A stretch of 64,000 nt of DNA from Bacteroidaceae bacterium (GCA_017469925.1 JAFUFK010000010.1:1-64000); one strand, 5' to 3'. Shown: positions 8,706-18,017, counted from the stretch's first letter. The notes: a model not told the origin generated them from the sequence alone. Numbers and translations: made by a program.

Positions 8706-9454
8706 ATCGTAAACCGAAGTGTTGCAGCATCGAAGTCGAGGTGCTCGCTCGGGAAGAAATCGGGTAATTCCTTTGCCAGTTCGCACGGTGTGCCTACGGC
8801 CAACGGCATACCTTTCCCCATCAGCCACAAGCGGTCGGCCATCTGTAAGGCCAAGTCGAGGTCGTGGGTCGAGAGGAAGATGCTCTTCCCCATCTCATGG
8901 GCCAGGCGGCGCAGCAGGAGCATGACTTCCACCTTGCTGGGGAAGTCGAGAAAGGCCGTCGGTTCGTCGAGCAGGATGATAGGGGTGCCTTGGGCCAGCG
9001 CCTTGGCTATCATCACCTTCTGCCGCTCGCCGTCGCTCAGGGTCGAAATCTGGCGGTTGGCAAACGCCGTAATGCCCACCTGTTCCATGGCCTCATCGAC
9101 GTGGGTCTCGTCTTCCCGCGTCAGTCGTCCCCAGAAGTTGGTATAGGGACTGCGCCCCATGGCTACCATGTCGCGCACGGTGATGCCAGCGGTGCGTATG
9201 CGTTCGGTCAGCACAATACCGATGAGGGTGCTCAGTTCGCGCGGTGCAATCTGCGTCAGGCGTCGCTCGCCCAAACGTATCTCCCCCCCGAGGGCCGGCT
9301 GGAAGGCCGCCAAGGTCCGGAGCAATGTACTCTTGCCCGCACCGTTGGCGCCAAGCAGACAGCATAGCTCCCCCTCGCGGAGGGTAGCATTCATCGGCCC
9401 CGCCACTTCGTGGCCGGGATATCCGATGACCAGACTTTTCAGTTCAAAGTGCAA
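8696..9454 (-). CDS. btuD: ABC transporter ATP-binding protein, cobalamin/iron-siderophore type (BtuD-like)
   Basis: The ATPase subunit expected to power BtuC/BtuF vitamin B12 import at the inner membrane. In 252 residues it shows Walker A GANGAGKST (35-43), signature LSDGE (139-143), Walker B IILLDEP (159-165) and the switch region STHDLDLAL. The start is a TTG at 9454: an in-frame TGA lies two codons upstream, and the next Met (residue 21) would remove the first strand. Both this start codon and the stop codon lie in junction microrepeats. It is separated from btuC by the hexosaminidase gene, which has its own promoter, so its expression may be partly uncoupled from the riboswitch. Iron-siderophore import is the alternative role. 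Confidence 0.85.
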   Translation of the reverse strand: MHFELKSLVIGYPGHEVAGPMNATLREGELCCLLGANGAGKSTLLRTLAAFQPALGGEIRLGERRLTQIAPRELSTLIGIVLTERIRTAGITVRDMVAMGRSPYTNFWGRLTREDETHVDEAMEQVGITAFANRQISTLSDGERQKVMIAKALAQGTPIILLDEPTAFLDFPSKVEVMLLLRRLAHEMGKSIFLSTHDLDLALQMADRLWLMGKGMPLAVGTPCELAKELPDFFPSEHLDFDAATLRFTIKL

Positions 9455-9470
9455 AGTTCAACGTGTAAAG

Positions 9471-11063
9471 TTATTCCTGCTTATAGCAATACTTATAGCC
9501 CAGCTTGCGGTAGAGCTCGAGCATGCGAGGCAGGCGAGCCTTGAAGGAGTCCAGATCCTTCCGTTCCTTGGGCAGCCACTGCACCTCGCTCATGGCATCC
9601 AGTCGGGGCAGGAGCATATACATAGCGTGTTCGGGGAAACCGACGTACTCCGTCCAGAGATTCACCTGTGGGCCGATGATGTACTTGCCCTCCTCTTCCG
9701 AGAGTTCCGAGGGCACGGGTTCCATGCTATACACCTTCGAGACGGGCACGTAGCCACCGATGCTCTGGGGCTGTGCCCAGTCGTCCTTCAACTGCGCGTA
9801 GTCGATGTAACAGTAGTCCGTCGGGGTCATGATGACACGGTGGTGCTGACGGGCAGCCTCGATGCCGCCCTTCATGCCACGCCACGACATGACGATGCCG
9901 TTCTCGCTCAGTCCACCCTCCAGCGTCTCGTCCCAACCGATGAGGGTGCGACCCTTGGCGGTCAGGTACTTGTCCATCTCCTTATTGATGTAGGTCTGCA
10001 ATTCAGCCTCACGCGTCAGGCCCAGTTCCTTCATCTTGGCCTGGCACTTCGGGCAGTGCTTCCAGCGCACGCGCGGACTCTCGTCGCCGCCGATGTGGAT
10101 GAGTTTCGAGGGGAACACGTCGCACAACTCGTCATAGACACGCTTCAGGAACTCGAGCGTCTTGGGGTTACCGGCACAGAGCACGTCCTCCGACACACCC
10201 CAGTGAGGCCACACCTCGTACGGGCCGCCCGTGCAACCCAGTTCGGGATAGACGTGCAGGGCACCCAGCATGTGGCCGGGCAGGTCGATTTCGGGAATCA
10301 CGTTGATGAAACGCTTGGCAGCGTATGCCACAATCTCGCGACACTCTGCCTGCGTGTAGTAACCGCCATAGGGCTGACCATCGTAGATGCCGGCGTTGCG
10401 GCCCAGGACAGTCTGCTGTCGGACACTGCCCTTCTCGGCCAGTTCGGGCATCGACTTCACCTCGAAGCGCCAACCCTGGTCCTCGGTCAGGTGCCAGTGG
10501 AACTGGTTACAGCCGTGCAGGGCCATGACGTCGATAAACTGTTTCAGGAAATCCACCGGGAAGAAGTGGCGCGCCGTGTCGAAGTGGACACCGCGGTACG
10601 AGAATCGCGGCTCGTCCTGAATTGTGACGTAGGGCAGTTCTATCCGTTCGCCACCCTCGGTACCAATGGCCTTGCGCAGGGTCATGATGCCACGGAAGAC
10701 GGCCTCCTCCGTCACGCCTTGGATGGTGATGCCCCGCTTGCCCACCGTAATCTGGTAAGCCTCGGGATTCTCCTTCTTCAGCCCCAGGCTGAGGGTAATG
10801 GCAGCCCGCTTGCCTGCATCGGCCTTAGGCTCGAGGGCAAAGTCGGCATCCGTCCGCAGGTACTCTGCCAGCAGTTCGGCATTCGAGGCCATCTGCTCGT
10901 TACCGGCCGGATAGGCCACCACGGCATGCTGTCCGAGCACGAACGTCTCGCCTTTCTTGCTCAGTTCGATACTACGGGGCAGAGGGATTACCTCATAACT
11001 CACTTGGGCCCAAGCGATGGCGGCCATACAAGTCACACACAGGGTAAGGAAGATTCTTTTCAT
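9471..11063 (-). CDS. beta-N-acetylhexosaminidase, GH20
   Basis: A secreted glycoside hydrolase of 530 residues that releases terminal N-acetylhexosamine from glycans. A signal peptide (MKRIFLTLCVTCMAAIAWAQ) is followed by a GH20b-like N-domain (about 20-145) and the GH20 barrel from RFSYRGVHFDTARHF (about 153). The catalytic Asp-Glu pair is in HIGGDESP (D327, E328), and HWHLTEDQGWR lies on an earlier strand. The start at 11063 is chosen for the signal peptide. It sits between btuC and btuD of the B12 transporter on the same strand, yet has a -7 box of its own at 11103-11096. No functional link with B12 is evident. Confidence 0.92.
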   Translation of the reverse strand: MKRIFLTLCVTCMAAIAWAQVSYEVIPLPRSIELSKKGETFVLGQHAVVAYPAGNEQMASNAELLAEYLRTDADFALEPKADAGKRAAITLSLGLKKENPEAYQITVGKRGITIQGVTEEAVFRGIMTLRKAIGTEGGERIELPYVTIQDEPRFSYRGVHFDTARHFFPVDFLKQFIDVMALHGCNQFHWHLTEDQGWRFEVKSMPELAEKGSVRQQTVLGRNAGIYDGQPYGGYYTQAECREIVAYAAKRFINVIPEIDLPGHMLGALHVYPELGCTGGPYEVWPHWGVSEDVLCAGNPKTLEFLKRVYDELCDVFPSKLIHIGGDESPRVRWKHCPKCQAKMKELGLTREAELQTYINKEMDKYLTAKGRTLIGWDETLEGGLSENGIVMSWRGMKGGIEAARQHHRVIMTPTDYCYIDYAQLKDDWAQPQSIGGYVPVSKVYSMEPVPSELSEEEGKYIIGPQVNLWTEYVGFPEHAMYMLLPRLDAMSEVQWLPKERKDLDSFKARLPRMLELYRKLGYKYCYKQE

Positions 11064-11095
11064 GATAGGATTCGTTTTAGAATTCATTCTCGCCA

Positions 11096-11103
11096 CAAAG
11101 ATA
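11096..11103 (-). promoter_or_regulatory. -7 promoter box for the hexosaminidase
   Basis: TATCTTTG reads on the minus strand at 11103-11096, about 33 nt before the ATG at 11063. It suggests that hexosaminidase, btuD, glf and the PI-PLC gene can be transcribed independently of the upstream riboswitch. Confidence 0.5.
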
Positions 11104-11259
11104 ATACTTTTTTCTTATACCACAAACTTGTGCCGTACAAAAAGACGAAGCAGGCGCAAATGCAAAAAACTTTGGAATTTGCCTTGTGAGGAGGAGAGAA
11201 AAATCGATAGGTCAGCCGAGCGAAAAAACAAACAATCGGTTATATTTTTGTGGTGCCTT

Positions 11260-11348
11260 GCATCTTTAGTAAAGATACACGTGTATCTTCGGGTCCTTAT
11301 CGCTGCATCTTTATAAAGATGCGCCTGTAAGGACGTAATGATGCAGCG
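11260..11348. repeat. array E: four dyad units at ~22 nt spacing
   Basis: Units begin at 11260, 11283, 11305 and 11327 (steps 23, 22, 22). The third contains a perfect 18-nt palindrome, GCATCTTTATAAAGATGC; the first contains a near-palindromic version. GTCCTTA and TAAGGAC flank the perfect palindrome, making a nested cruciform. It lies between the end of btuC and the hexosaminidase promoter. The rest of 11104-11364 holds no gene that I can see. Confidence 0.7.
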
Positions 11349-11364
11349 AGGAGGTGGCGACCTC

Positions 11365-12378
11365 CTACTTTTCCAGCCGGAGGATGACCCAGAGGACTAC
11401 GGGGGCACCGATGATGGGGGTGATGACGTTGATGGGGATGACGCCCGACTCGCCGGGCAGGGTGCTGATGAGGTTGCAGAGGAGGGCCAGCGACGAGCCC
11501 GTGAGCAACGTGGCGGGCAGCAGCGTGCGGTGGTTGGCACTGCCCAGGAGGAGACGGGCGATGTGGGGCACGGCCAGTCCGATGAAGGCTATGGGACCGC
11601 AGAAGGCTGTGCTGGAGGCCGTAAGCAATCCTGTGGTAAAGAGCAGGAGGGTGCGCGTGCGGGTGATGCTGATGCCGAGGTTGCGGGCATAGTTGTCGCC
11701 CAGGAGCAGGGCGTTGAGGGGCTTGATGAGCAGGAGGGCCAGGGTGAGCCCCACGAGGCTGATGGCGACGAGCCAGGGCAGACGATCAAGCGAGACGGAG
11801 GCGAAGGAGCCCATGCCCCAGAGGGTCATCGTGTGGACGCCCTCGGCCGTGGCGCGGAAGTTGAGCAGGCTAATCATGCTCGACGTGATGTAGCCGACCA
11901 TCATACCGGCGATGAGCAGCATGACGTTGTTCTGCAACAGGCGACTGAGCAACAGCAGAATGGCCATAACACAGAGCGCCCCTACGAGAGCGGCTGAAAT
12001 GACGAGCGTGAAGCCACCCAGCGTGAGCATGCCCGTGGTCATAGAGCCGCCCGCCACCAGGATGACAAGGGCCACGCCGAGGTGGGCACCGCTGTCGATG
12101 CCAAGCACCGAGGGGCCGGCCAGAGGGTTGCGGAAGGCGGTTTGCAACAGCAGACCACTGACGGCCAGCGACGCACCGCAGAGAACGGCCGTGATGGCCT
12201 GCGGCAGACGGTTCTCGAGGATGATGTACTGCCACGAGGGATGTTCCGCACAGCCGCGTCCGAGCAGGATGTCAGTAATGGCCTCGACGGGGATGCTGAC
12301 GCTGCCGCGATAGAGCGACAGGATGAACAACAGCAGAGTTGCCAGCACGAGGGCTATGATGGAAGTGTTACTTTTCAT
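11365..12378 (-). CDS. btuC: cobalamin ABC transporter permease (FecCD/BtuC family)
   Basis: An inner-membrane permease of 337 residues with about ten hydrophobic helices. Family landmarks include ENRLPQAITAVLCGASLAVSG, the Q-x-x-FRNPLAGPSVLGIDSGA stretch and the C-terminal GLAVPHIARLL segment that contacts the ATPase. The start at 12378 (MKSNTSIIALV) overlaps the stop of the upstream btuF by 4 nt (ATGA), indicating translational coupling. B12 as substrate is inferred from the riboswitch and the BtuB/BtuG genes upstream; the FecCD family also carries haem and siderophores. Confidence 0.88.
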   Translation of the reverse strand: MKSNTSIIALVLATLLLFILSLYRGSVSIPVEAITDILLGRGCAEHPSWQYIILENRLPQAITAVLCGASLAVSGLLLQTAFRNPLAGPSVLGIDSGAHLGVALVILVAGGSMTTGMLTLGGFTLVISAALVGALCVMAILLLLSRLLQNNVMLLIAGMMVGYITSSMISLLNFRATAEGVHTMTLWGMGSFASVSLDRLPWLVAISLVGLTLALLLIKPLNALLLGDNYARNLGISITRTRTLLLFTTGLLTASSTAFCGPIAFIGLAVPHIARLLLGSANHRTLLPATLLTGSSLALLCNLISTLPGESGVIPINVITPIIGAPVVLWVILRLEK

Positions 12379-13508
12379 TCGACTTTGCAAAAGTACGACT
12401 TTTCCGACTGGATTCCAAGTTCTGGGTGAATTATTCGCACAAGGTCGGCCAGGAGGCGGTCGGGATGGTAGGGCGTCTCCTCGTAGAAGCGGGAGGTGGC
12501 CTGGTTGCAACCATAGACACCACCCGAGCCTACCGAGCGGAAGTGGGCAAAGGGCGGATAGTCGCTCGTGAGTTGGCGCAGGGTGAGGGGCGAGGACTGG
12601 TTGTACTTGATGAGCCAGATGTCGGCCCGCTGACCACGCTCGAAGACAGTCTCTACACTAAGCGCCAGACTGCCCGTCTCGGGACGGTCGGCATAGAGAT
12701 AGTCGGCCCCTGCGTCGCGATAAAGTATGCCCATGACACTGCCTCCACCGGGCACGTACCAGACGCCGCTATAGGGTTTCTCGGCAATCAGCGTAGGCCG
12801 GTGGGCGACGTGGGCGGCCTGAGCCTTCAGGGCCAGATAGCGCTGTTCGACAGATTGGAAGAGGCTGTCGGCGCGTTCGGGTACGCCGAAGAGCAGACCG
12901 TAGAACTTCATCCACTCGGCACGGGCCAGGGGGCTGTACTCCATGTAGTCGGCACACTCGATGATGGGGATGCCCAGACGCTCGACACGTCCGTATCCGC
13001 CCGAGTTCTCAAAGGGGGATATCATCAGGGCATCGGGTTCGGCATCCATGATGACCTCGAGCGTGGGCTCCATGGCCGAGCCGAAGTTGGCGATGCGCCC
13101 CGCAGCCACGCCCTGACGGACGTAGGGAATGTTTATGTACTCCAGTTCACAGATGCCCCGGATGGCGGACTGGACGCCCAACTCCTGCAAGAGCCCGCAG
13201 TGGACCGACGTAAAGACACCCGCCCGTTGCAGGGGAACGGGGATGATGGTGGATGGGTTAGATTTTCTAGTATCTCTATATAAACTATAGTTTCTAGCAT
13301 CCACCAAGACATAGCGATGCAGCACGGAGGTGGTGTCCCAGGGGTTGCGGATGGTGACCTCGGTGCGGTCGGCATAGCGCACCATCGTTAGGTTGTGGGC
13401 ATAGCGCATGGGGATGGTGTCGCCCTCGGAGGCATTGCCGTCGGTCTTATGGGAACCACAGGCTACAAACAGGAGGCACAGGGCCAGGGGTATCAGTTTC
13501 TTTTCCAT
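12375..13508 (-). CDS. btuF: corrinoid-binding lipoprotein (BtuF-like)
   Basis: A substrate-binding protein of 377 residues that would deliver corrinoids to BtuC/D. The signal peptide ends with lipobox LFVAC, and the residues after Cys (GSHKTDG) lack the acidic surface-export signal, so it is probably anchored in the periplasm. The two-lobed FecB/BtuF fold is suggested by the SAIRGI..LEYI segment, EPTLEVIMDAEPDALMISPF and the C-terminal YHPDRLLADLVRIIHPEL. It overlaps btuB by 16 nt upstream and btuC by 4 nt downstream. Confidence 0.82.
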   Translation of the reverse strand: MEKKLIPLALCLLFVACGSHKTDGNASEGDTIPMRYAHNLTMVRYADRTEVTIRNPWDTTSVLHRYVLVDARNYSLYRDTRKSNPSTIIPVPLQRAGVFTSVHCGLLQELGVQSAIRGICELEYINIPYVRQGVAAGRIANFGSAMEPTLEVIMDAEPDALMISPFENSGGYGRVERLGIPIIECADYMEYSPLARAEWMKFYGLLFGVPERADSLFQSVEQRYLALKAQAAHVAHRPTLIAEKPYSGVWYVPGGGSVMGILYRDAGADYLYADRPETGSLALSVETVFERGQRADIWLIKYNQSSPLTLRQLTSDYPPFAHFRSVGSGGVYGCNQATSRFYEETPYHPDRLLADLVRIIHPELGIQSEKSYFCKVE

Positions 13509-15505
13509 TGCGGTTTGATTTCGAGGAATATTTCGAAGTTACGGCCAGCCATGGGACGGGAGAGGACGGTGACGTACTCCGAGTCGAAGAGGTTGCCCAC
13601 GACAGCCTTAACCGAGGCATGGACGCGGCGCCACTGGAATTGCTTCTCCAAGGAGACGTCGTTCATGTAGTAGGGCAACAGGCGGCCTGTGATGTAGGAG
13701 ACCTCGTTACTGGTGGTAGTAAAGCGCTCGCTGTAGTGGGTCCACTGGTAGCGGAGAGTCCACGACCGCCACGTAAGCCGGCCCGAGAGGTTGGCCGAAT
13801 GGCGGGGCACATAGACAAGTTGCTTGCCGTAGGAGGCATCGTTGTCGTCGAGGTCCTCGCTCTTGTTTATCGAGGGCGTGTAGGCGTAGTTTCCGGTCAG
13901 GCCTATGGTCCACGCATGGGGCAGGCGCACCTCGGCGGAGAGCATCATCTCCGTGCCATAGTTGTGGACCTTCCGCAGGTTAGAGGGTTGCCAGTAGCCC
14001 TTGGCATTGGGTGTCCAGAGAATCCAGTCAGTAATGTAGGAGTCGAAGGCGGAGAGATTCATGCTGAGCGAAAAGCGCTCGCGCTCTACCCTACCCTCCA
14101 GACCACCGTCGTAGGTGATGCCGCGTTCGGGGCGCAGATTGGGATTGCCGCCGGGACGGAAGTAGAGGTCGTCCATCGTCGGGTAGCGATAGTTGCGGGC
14201 CACGGAGGTCTTGAAGACAAGGCCCCAGGGGCGATACAACACGTATTCGGCAAACAGGGCGGGGATGACTGGCACGAAATCCTTCTTATAACATTCCTCG
14301 CACAGGACGGCCGAGAGCGAAAGACGGTCGGTGGGGCGCCATTTGGCCGAGAGCGAGAGGTTGTACTCCATACGCCCGAGGTTGTAGTTGTCACCGATGT
14401 GGAAGGGACTCTTGTCCGAGCTGCGCACGTGATTGTAGTAGGTGGCCAGGTTGGCCGTCAGGAGCCAACGACGAGTGGGCATCCAGTCGGCATCGGCTTG
14501 GACGTAGGCTTGTTGGCTGTGGCTGCGCGAGTGGGTGATGTCGGTACTGACGGTCTCGCGCGTCGTGTAGTAGTCGTAGGCAATATCCTGCCAGACGTAG
14601 CCAGCGCGTGTCCCGAGGTTCCAGGTGCCGAAGGTCTTGTCCCACGAGAGTACCGAGCGGAGGGCGTCCTGCCGATGCTCGTTCTTGAAATCGACATTGT
14701 CGCGGTAATCGACGCTGAGGAAGGGCAGACCGCGCAGGCTGTGGGTGTACCACAACATGCCGCCGAAGCGGTTGCCGTGGTCGTCGCGGTAATAGACATC
14801 TTGAAGGGCATGCACGTCGTCGAAATAGCCGCTCCGGTTGCGCTCCGTGGGATGGTAGGAGCGAAGGATATTGCCCGCCTCATCGCGCACATCCACCTTC
14901 TTGTCATAGTTGGTGTACTTGAAGTCGTTGTCCGACGTGGAATAGACAAGGCGCGTACTCGTGCTCCAATGGTCGTTGCCGTAGGTGAAGCGGAGGAACT
15001 GGTCGTAGGTGTCGAACGAGCCGATACCCTGAATGTACTGAAGGGCATAGCCCTGACCGAAGAGGGGGCGCGTCTGCATCTCTACGGCACCACCCAAGCC
15101 GCCGCCCGTCAGCGTCAGCGACGACGCGCCATGCAGGAGGTTGGCGTGATCAATGAAGTAGGCGGGAATGGTGCTGAAATCGACCGTACCGAGCATAGGG
15201 GAGTTTATCTTCATGCCGTTCCACAAGACCTGCGTGTGGCTGGGTGAGGTGCCGCGGAACTCTGCCGTCGATTCCGTAGCCCGGCCATAGCTCTTAATGA
15301 AGAGTGTGGAGTGCTGCGTCAGTATGTCGGACATCGAGAGAGCCACGTTCTGGTGGAGGACGGCCGTGTCAAGCACGGTCTTCTGCACGCCCGCATCCTT
15401 CAGTCGGCGATGGGCTGTAATTTGGACTTCGTCGAGTTGCCTGTCTTGTTGCGCATACAATGCAGAACATGCCAACAGCCCCACTAATACCAACCCACGC
15501 TTCAT
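13493..15505 (-). CDS. btuB: TonB-dependent cobalamin receptor (BtuB-like)
   Basis: An outer-membrane receptor of 670 residues. The signal peptide MKRGLVLVGLLACSALYAQQ is followed by a plug domain (TLFIKSYGRATESTAEFRGT, GLGGAVEMQT) and a 22-strand-type barrel with FKTSVARNYRYPTMDDLYFR and NPNLRPERG motifs, ending in an aromatic-rich terminal strand. The start at 15505 overlaps the stop of the upstream PKD lipoprotein by 4 nt. Its position in a cobalamin-riboswitch operon next to a BtuG-like protein makes B12 the likely ligand. No SusD partner is present. Confidence 0.88.
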   Translation of the reverse strand: MKRGLVLVGLLACSALYAQQDRQLDEVQITAHRRLKDAGVQKTVLDTAVLHQNVALSMSDILTQHSTLFIKSYGRATESTAEFRGTSPSHTQVLWNGMKINSPMLGTVDFSTIPAYFIDHANLLHGASSLTLTGGGLGGAVEMQTRPLFGQGYALQYIQGIGSFDTYDQFLRFTYGNDHWSTSTRLVYSTSDNDFKYTNYDKKVDVRDEAGNILRSYHPTERNRSGYFDDVHALQDVYYRDDHGNRFGGMLWYTHSLRGLPFLSVDYRDNVDFKNEHRQDALRSVLSWDKTFGTWNLGTRAGYVWQDIAYDYYTTRETVSTDITHSRSHSQQAYVQADADWMPTRRWLLTANLATYYNHVRSSDKSPFHIGDNYNLGRMEYNLSLSAKWRPTDRLSLSAVLCEECYKKDFVPVIPALFAEYVLYRPWGLVFKTSVARNYRYPTMDDLYFRPGGNPNLRPERGITYDGGLEGRVERERFSLSMNLSAFDSYITDWILWTPNAKGYWQPSNLRKVHNYGTEMMLSAEVRLPHAWTIGLTGNYAYTPSINKSEDLDDNDASYGKQLVYVPRHSANLSGRLTWRSWTLRYQWTHYSERFTTTSNEVSYITGRLLPYYMNDVSLEKQFQWRRVHASVKAVVGNLFDSEYVTVLSRPMAGRNFEIFLEIKPQWKRN

Positions 15506-16899
15506 TCCAGATGGTAATCGCTGATGTAATACACCTCGGTGCTTATCTCGCCAAGGTTGGGCGTGGCGCCCGTCTGGGCCGTCTGAACCTTTACAAAGTC
15601 GATGTACTCGAGGTCGGCGGGCCGGCCATCCCACGTGCGTGCGTTCGATATCTTATAATAACCCATCTTGCCGGCAGGGCCGTCGATGAGGTCACCCAAG
15701 TTGTCGGCATAGCCCCAGTCATAGGGCGGGATGTCGGAGATTCCGTTCTCGTAGGTGCTGCGGTCGCGCAGGCGGGAGCCGAAGAAAGTCATCTCAGAGA
15801 TGCCCACCTGCCACGGCTGCCAGTAGTAGGCGGAAGGGTTCCAGTAGCTCATGTAGGGGATGTAGCCCGTGTCGTTGTTGGCGTCACGCCATCCGACGGC
15901 CGACTTCGCCTTCTCGGGCCGGTAGTAGGTGATGGCATACTCCATGGAGTGGTTGTCGGTGCCATACTCCGAACCAGCCAGTTCGAACCATTGGTCGTTG
16001 GGCAGGCCGTCGCCGTTGTCGTCCTGACTGACCCAGATAATGCCAGGCTCGGACTGATAGCTGAAGGGGTTGCCCTTGATGCAGAGGTCGTACCCACCCG
16101 AATTGGGCACGCTGTGGTCGAAGCCTGCGATGAGATAACCGCCCTGAGCGCCCAGGCTTACCGACCACTTTCGGCTGAAATGCGCCAGCACTGAGTCGCA
16201 GGCCTGCTCGTGGGTGCAATTGTCGGGATAGGGCTTACCCGTGATGATGTAGCCATTTACCTGGTGGCCCGGCGCAGGCATGTATTCATACACCCGATTG
16301 ACCATAGCCTGCCCCTCCGACGAGCGGCGATGAGCACCTGCCGGCGGACAGACGTTGATGACCATCTCCTGCTGACTGCCGTCGCGGGGATTAGTAAGGG
16401 TGACGACGTGGCGACCTTCGGCCTGAGCCGTGAATACGGTGCTGGCCTCCTCCGACCCTGTCATGTAAGCCCGCACCTTGATGGTGCGCCCTTGGGCTAT
16501 GTTGATTTCTGTCCATGGGTACTGCCACTCCGCAATCTCGGGAATCTCGGGCAGTTCCTGATTCTCGGCCTCGGTGACGGTTATCTTCACCTCGTCCTCC
16601 ACCTGGCCGAAGCGGTTGTTGACCGCCAACTTCACATAGTACTCGCCCGCAGAATCGGTGGTGAAGGTGTAGTAATTGTCGTGGCCGACGACCCTGCCTT
16701 CGAAGGTCCAGACGTAGGCCGAGGTCTCGTCCAGGTTCTCGATGTCGGGCACCAGTTGTATGCTCTCGCCCGTCTGGATGCGGAAGCGGCCCGACGACAT
16801 GACCCAGGTGATGACGGGCAAGGGACCGGAAGGTTCGGGATCGTCGTGACAAGACACAAGCAGCAAGAGAGGGAGGAGAAGGAGGAGGAACTTTTTCAT
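15502..16899 (-). CDS. PKD-domain surface lipoprotein of the B12 uptake operon
   Basis: A 465-residue lipoprotein with signal MKKFLLLLLPLLLLVSC. Cys is followed by HDDPEP, an acidic stretch like the Bacteroidetes surface-export signal, so a cell-surface position is likely. An Ig/PKD-like domain (about 30-110: SAYVWTFEGRVVGHDNYYTF) is followed by a second beta domain and a C-terminal region rich in Trp/Tyr and Asp (DDNGDGLPNDQWFELAGSEYG) resembling calcium-binding loops. It overlaps btuG by 4 nt and btuB by 4 nt. It is conserved in position with B12-uptake loci of Bacteroides; its role may be corrinoid capture, but this is inference. Confidence 0.65.
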   Translation of the reverse strand: MKKFLLLLLPLLLLVSCHDDPEPSGPLPVITWVMSSGRFRIQTGESIQLVPDIENLDETSAYVWTFEGRVVGHDNYYTFTTDSAGEYYVKLAVNNRFGQVEDEVKITVTEAENQELPEIPEIAEWQYPWTEINIAQGRTIKVRAYMTGSEEASTVFTAQAEGRHVVTLTNPRDGSQQEMVINVCPPAGAHRRSSEGQAMVNRVYEYMPAPGHQVNGYIITGKPYPDNCTHEQACDSVLAHFSRKWSVSLGAQGGYLIAGFDHSVPNSGGYDLCIKGNPFSYQSEPGIIWVSQDDNGDGLPNDQWFELAGSEYGTDNHSMEYAITYYRPEKAKSAVGWRDANNDTGYIPYMSYWNPSAYYWQPWQVGISEMTFFGSRLRDRSTYENGISDIPPYDWGYADNLGDLIDGPAGKMGYYKISNARTWDGRPADLEYIDFVKVQTAQTGATPNLGEISTEVYYISDYHLE

Positions 16900-18014
16900 T
16901 TGAATGCAAAACTATTAGGGGTTATGCCCACGCGGAACTGATGAAGCAGGGTGCCGTCCTCGGCGTAACGATAGACCACGCCCGACTGACGGTAATCGAC
17001 CGCGTCGGCCACATAGATTTCGCCATTACGGGGATTCACCCCGATGCCATAGAGATAGTGGCGACGGCCGTTTGCACCACGGGGAGCCTCGATGAAGGGG
17101 CGCACGGGCAGGTGGCTGGCCGAGACGTCCATACGATAGACATCGTTGTTGATGACGTAGAGCACCGTGCCCGCGGGGTTCGTGGCCAACTGCACGTTGG
17201 CCTCGTCGGTGTCCAGCGCCTGGTCAAGTTCGATGGCCAGTGTCGCCGCGTCGATGCGATAGAGGTGCGGTATGTTGTCGCTAAACGAGTCCTCGTCGGT
17301 CGAGTAACCTCCGTCCGTGATGACCCACAGCTTACCACGGGCGTCCATGGCCATGCTCTTGGGTTGCCAACTGGAGAGCACAATGCTATCGCACACCTCG
17401 TCGCGACGGGTGTCGATGACCAGAATCTTGTTCGAGTAGCTCCAGCAGTTGGTAAACACGCGGTCGCCCCACGCAACCATCTGCTCCGTCGAGTTGTAGC
17501 CGAAGGAGGCTTCCTGACGGGTCGATATACTGCCTACGTACTGGAACGTACGCGGATTGAAGATGGTGATGTAGGGCGAATAGAGGTCGGTGACGTACGC
17601 CTTGTCGTCGCTGAGGAAGTGTATGTAGCGCGGGTTTATCATGTGCTCTGTCTGGCCCGTGGTCAGTTGGCCGCGGACGCGGAACGTGGCGGTGTCCAGT
17701 CCCCAGATGATGCCGCTGTTCTCCATGGCCACATAGGCCACCCCACCATGTAGTTGGATGGACTGGCCCGTGTCGCCCAGGCGACGGTCGTTGGCACGCT
17801 GGAACACGCCGTTCTCGACCTCCCGAGTTTCGGGGTTGTAGTACGAGAGCGTGGAGTTGCCGCTATTGAAGTTGCCCTCGCACAGAACGAAGACACCCTG
17901 GCCCGTGTCCGAGAAGGATTCCTCGCCGGGGCCATGGTCGGAATTGGAGCATGCTGCCGCCAGCCCGAAGGCTGACAGCAGCATGAACCGATATATATAG
18001 ATAGAGATTTTCAC
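16896..18014 (-). CDS. btuG: BtuG-like surface beta-propeller lipoprotein
   Basis: Probable surface lipoprotein that captures cobalamin and hands it to BtuB, as established for BtuG of Bacteroides thetaiotaomicron. The 372 residues start with a signal peptide and lipobox LAAAC (Cys22, followed by SNSDHGPGEE, acidic). The body is a YncE/DUF5074-like beta propeller: GVFVLCEGNFNSGNSTLSYY, repeated blades such as ITIFNPRTFQYVGSI and ILVIDTRRDEVCDSIVL, and ARGKLWVITDGGYS. It lies 3 nt after the DUF4465-like gene and overlaps the PKD lipoprotein gene by 4 nt, in the riboswitch operon upstream of btuB. Confidence 0.82.
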   Translation of the reverse strand: MKISIYIYRFMLLSAFGLAAACSNSDHGPGEESFSDTGQGVFVLCEGNFNSGNSTLSYYNPETREVENGVFQRANDRRLGDTGQSIQLHGGVAYVAMENSGIIWGLDTATFRVRGQLTTGQTEHMINPRYIHFLSDDKAYVTDLYSPYITIFNPRTFQYVGSISTRQEASFGYNSTEQMVAWGDRVFTNCWSYSNKILVIDTRRDEVCDSIVLSSWQPKSMAMDARGKLWVITDGGYSTDEDSFSDNIPHLYRIDAATLAIELDQALDTDEANVQLATNPAGTVLYVINNDVYRMDVSASHLPVRPFIEAPRGANGRRHYLYGIGVNPRNGEIYVADAVDYRQSGVVYRYAEDGTLLHQFRVGITPNSFAFK

Positions 18015-18017
18015 TGG

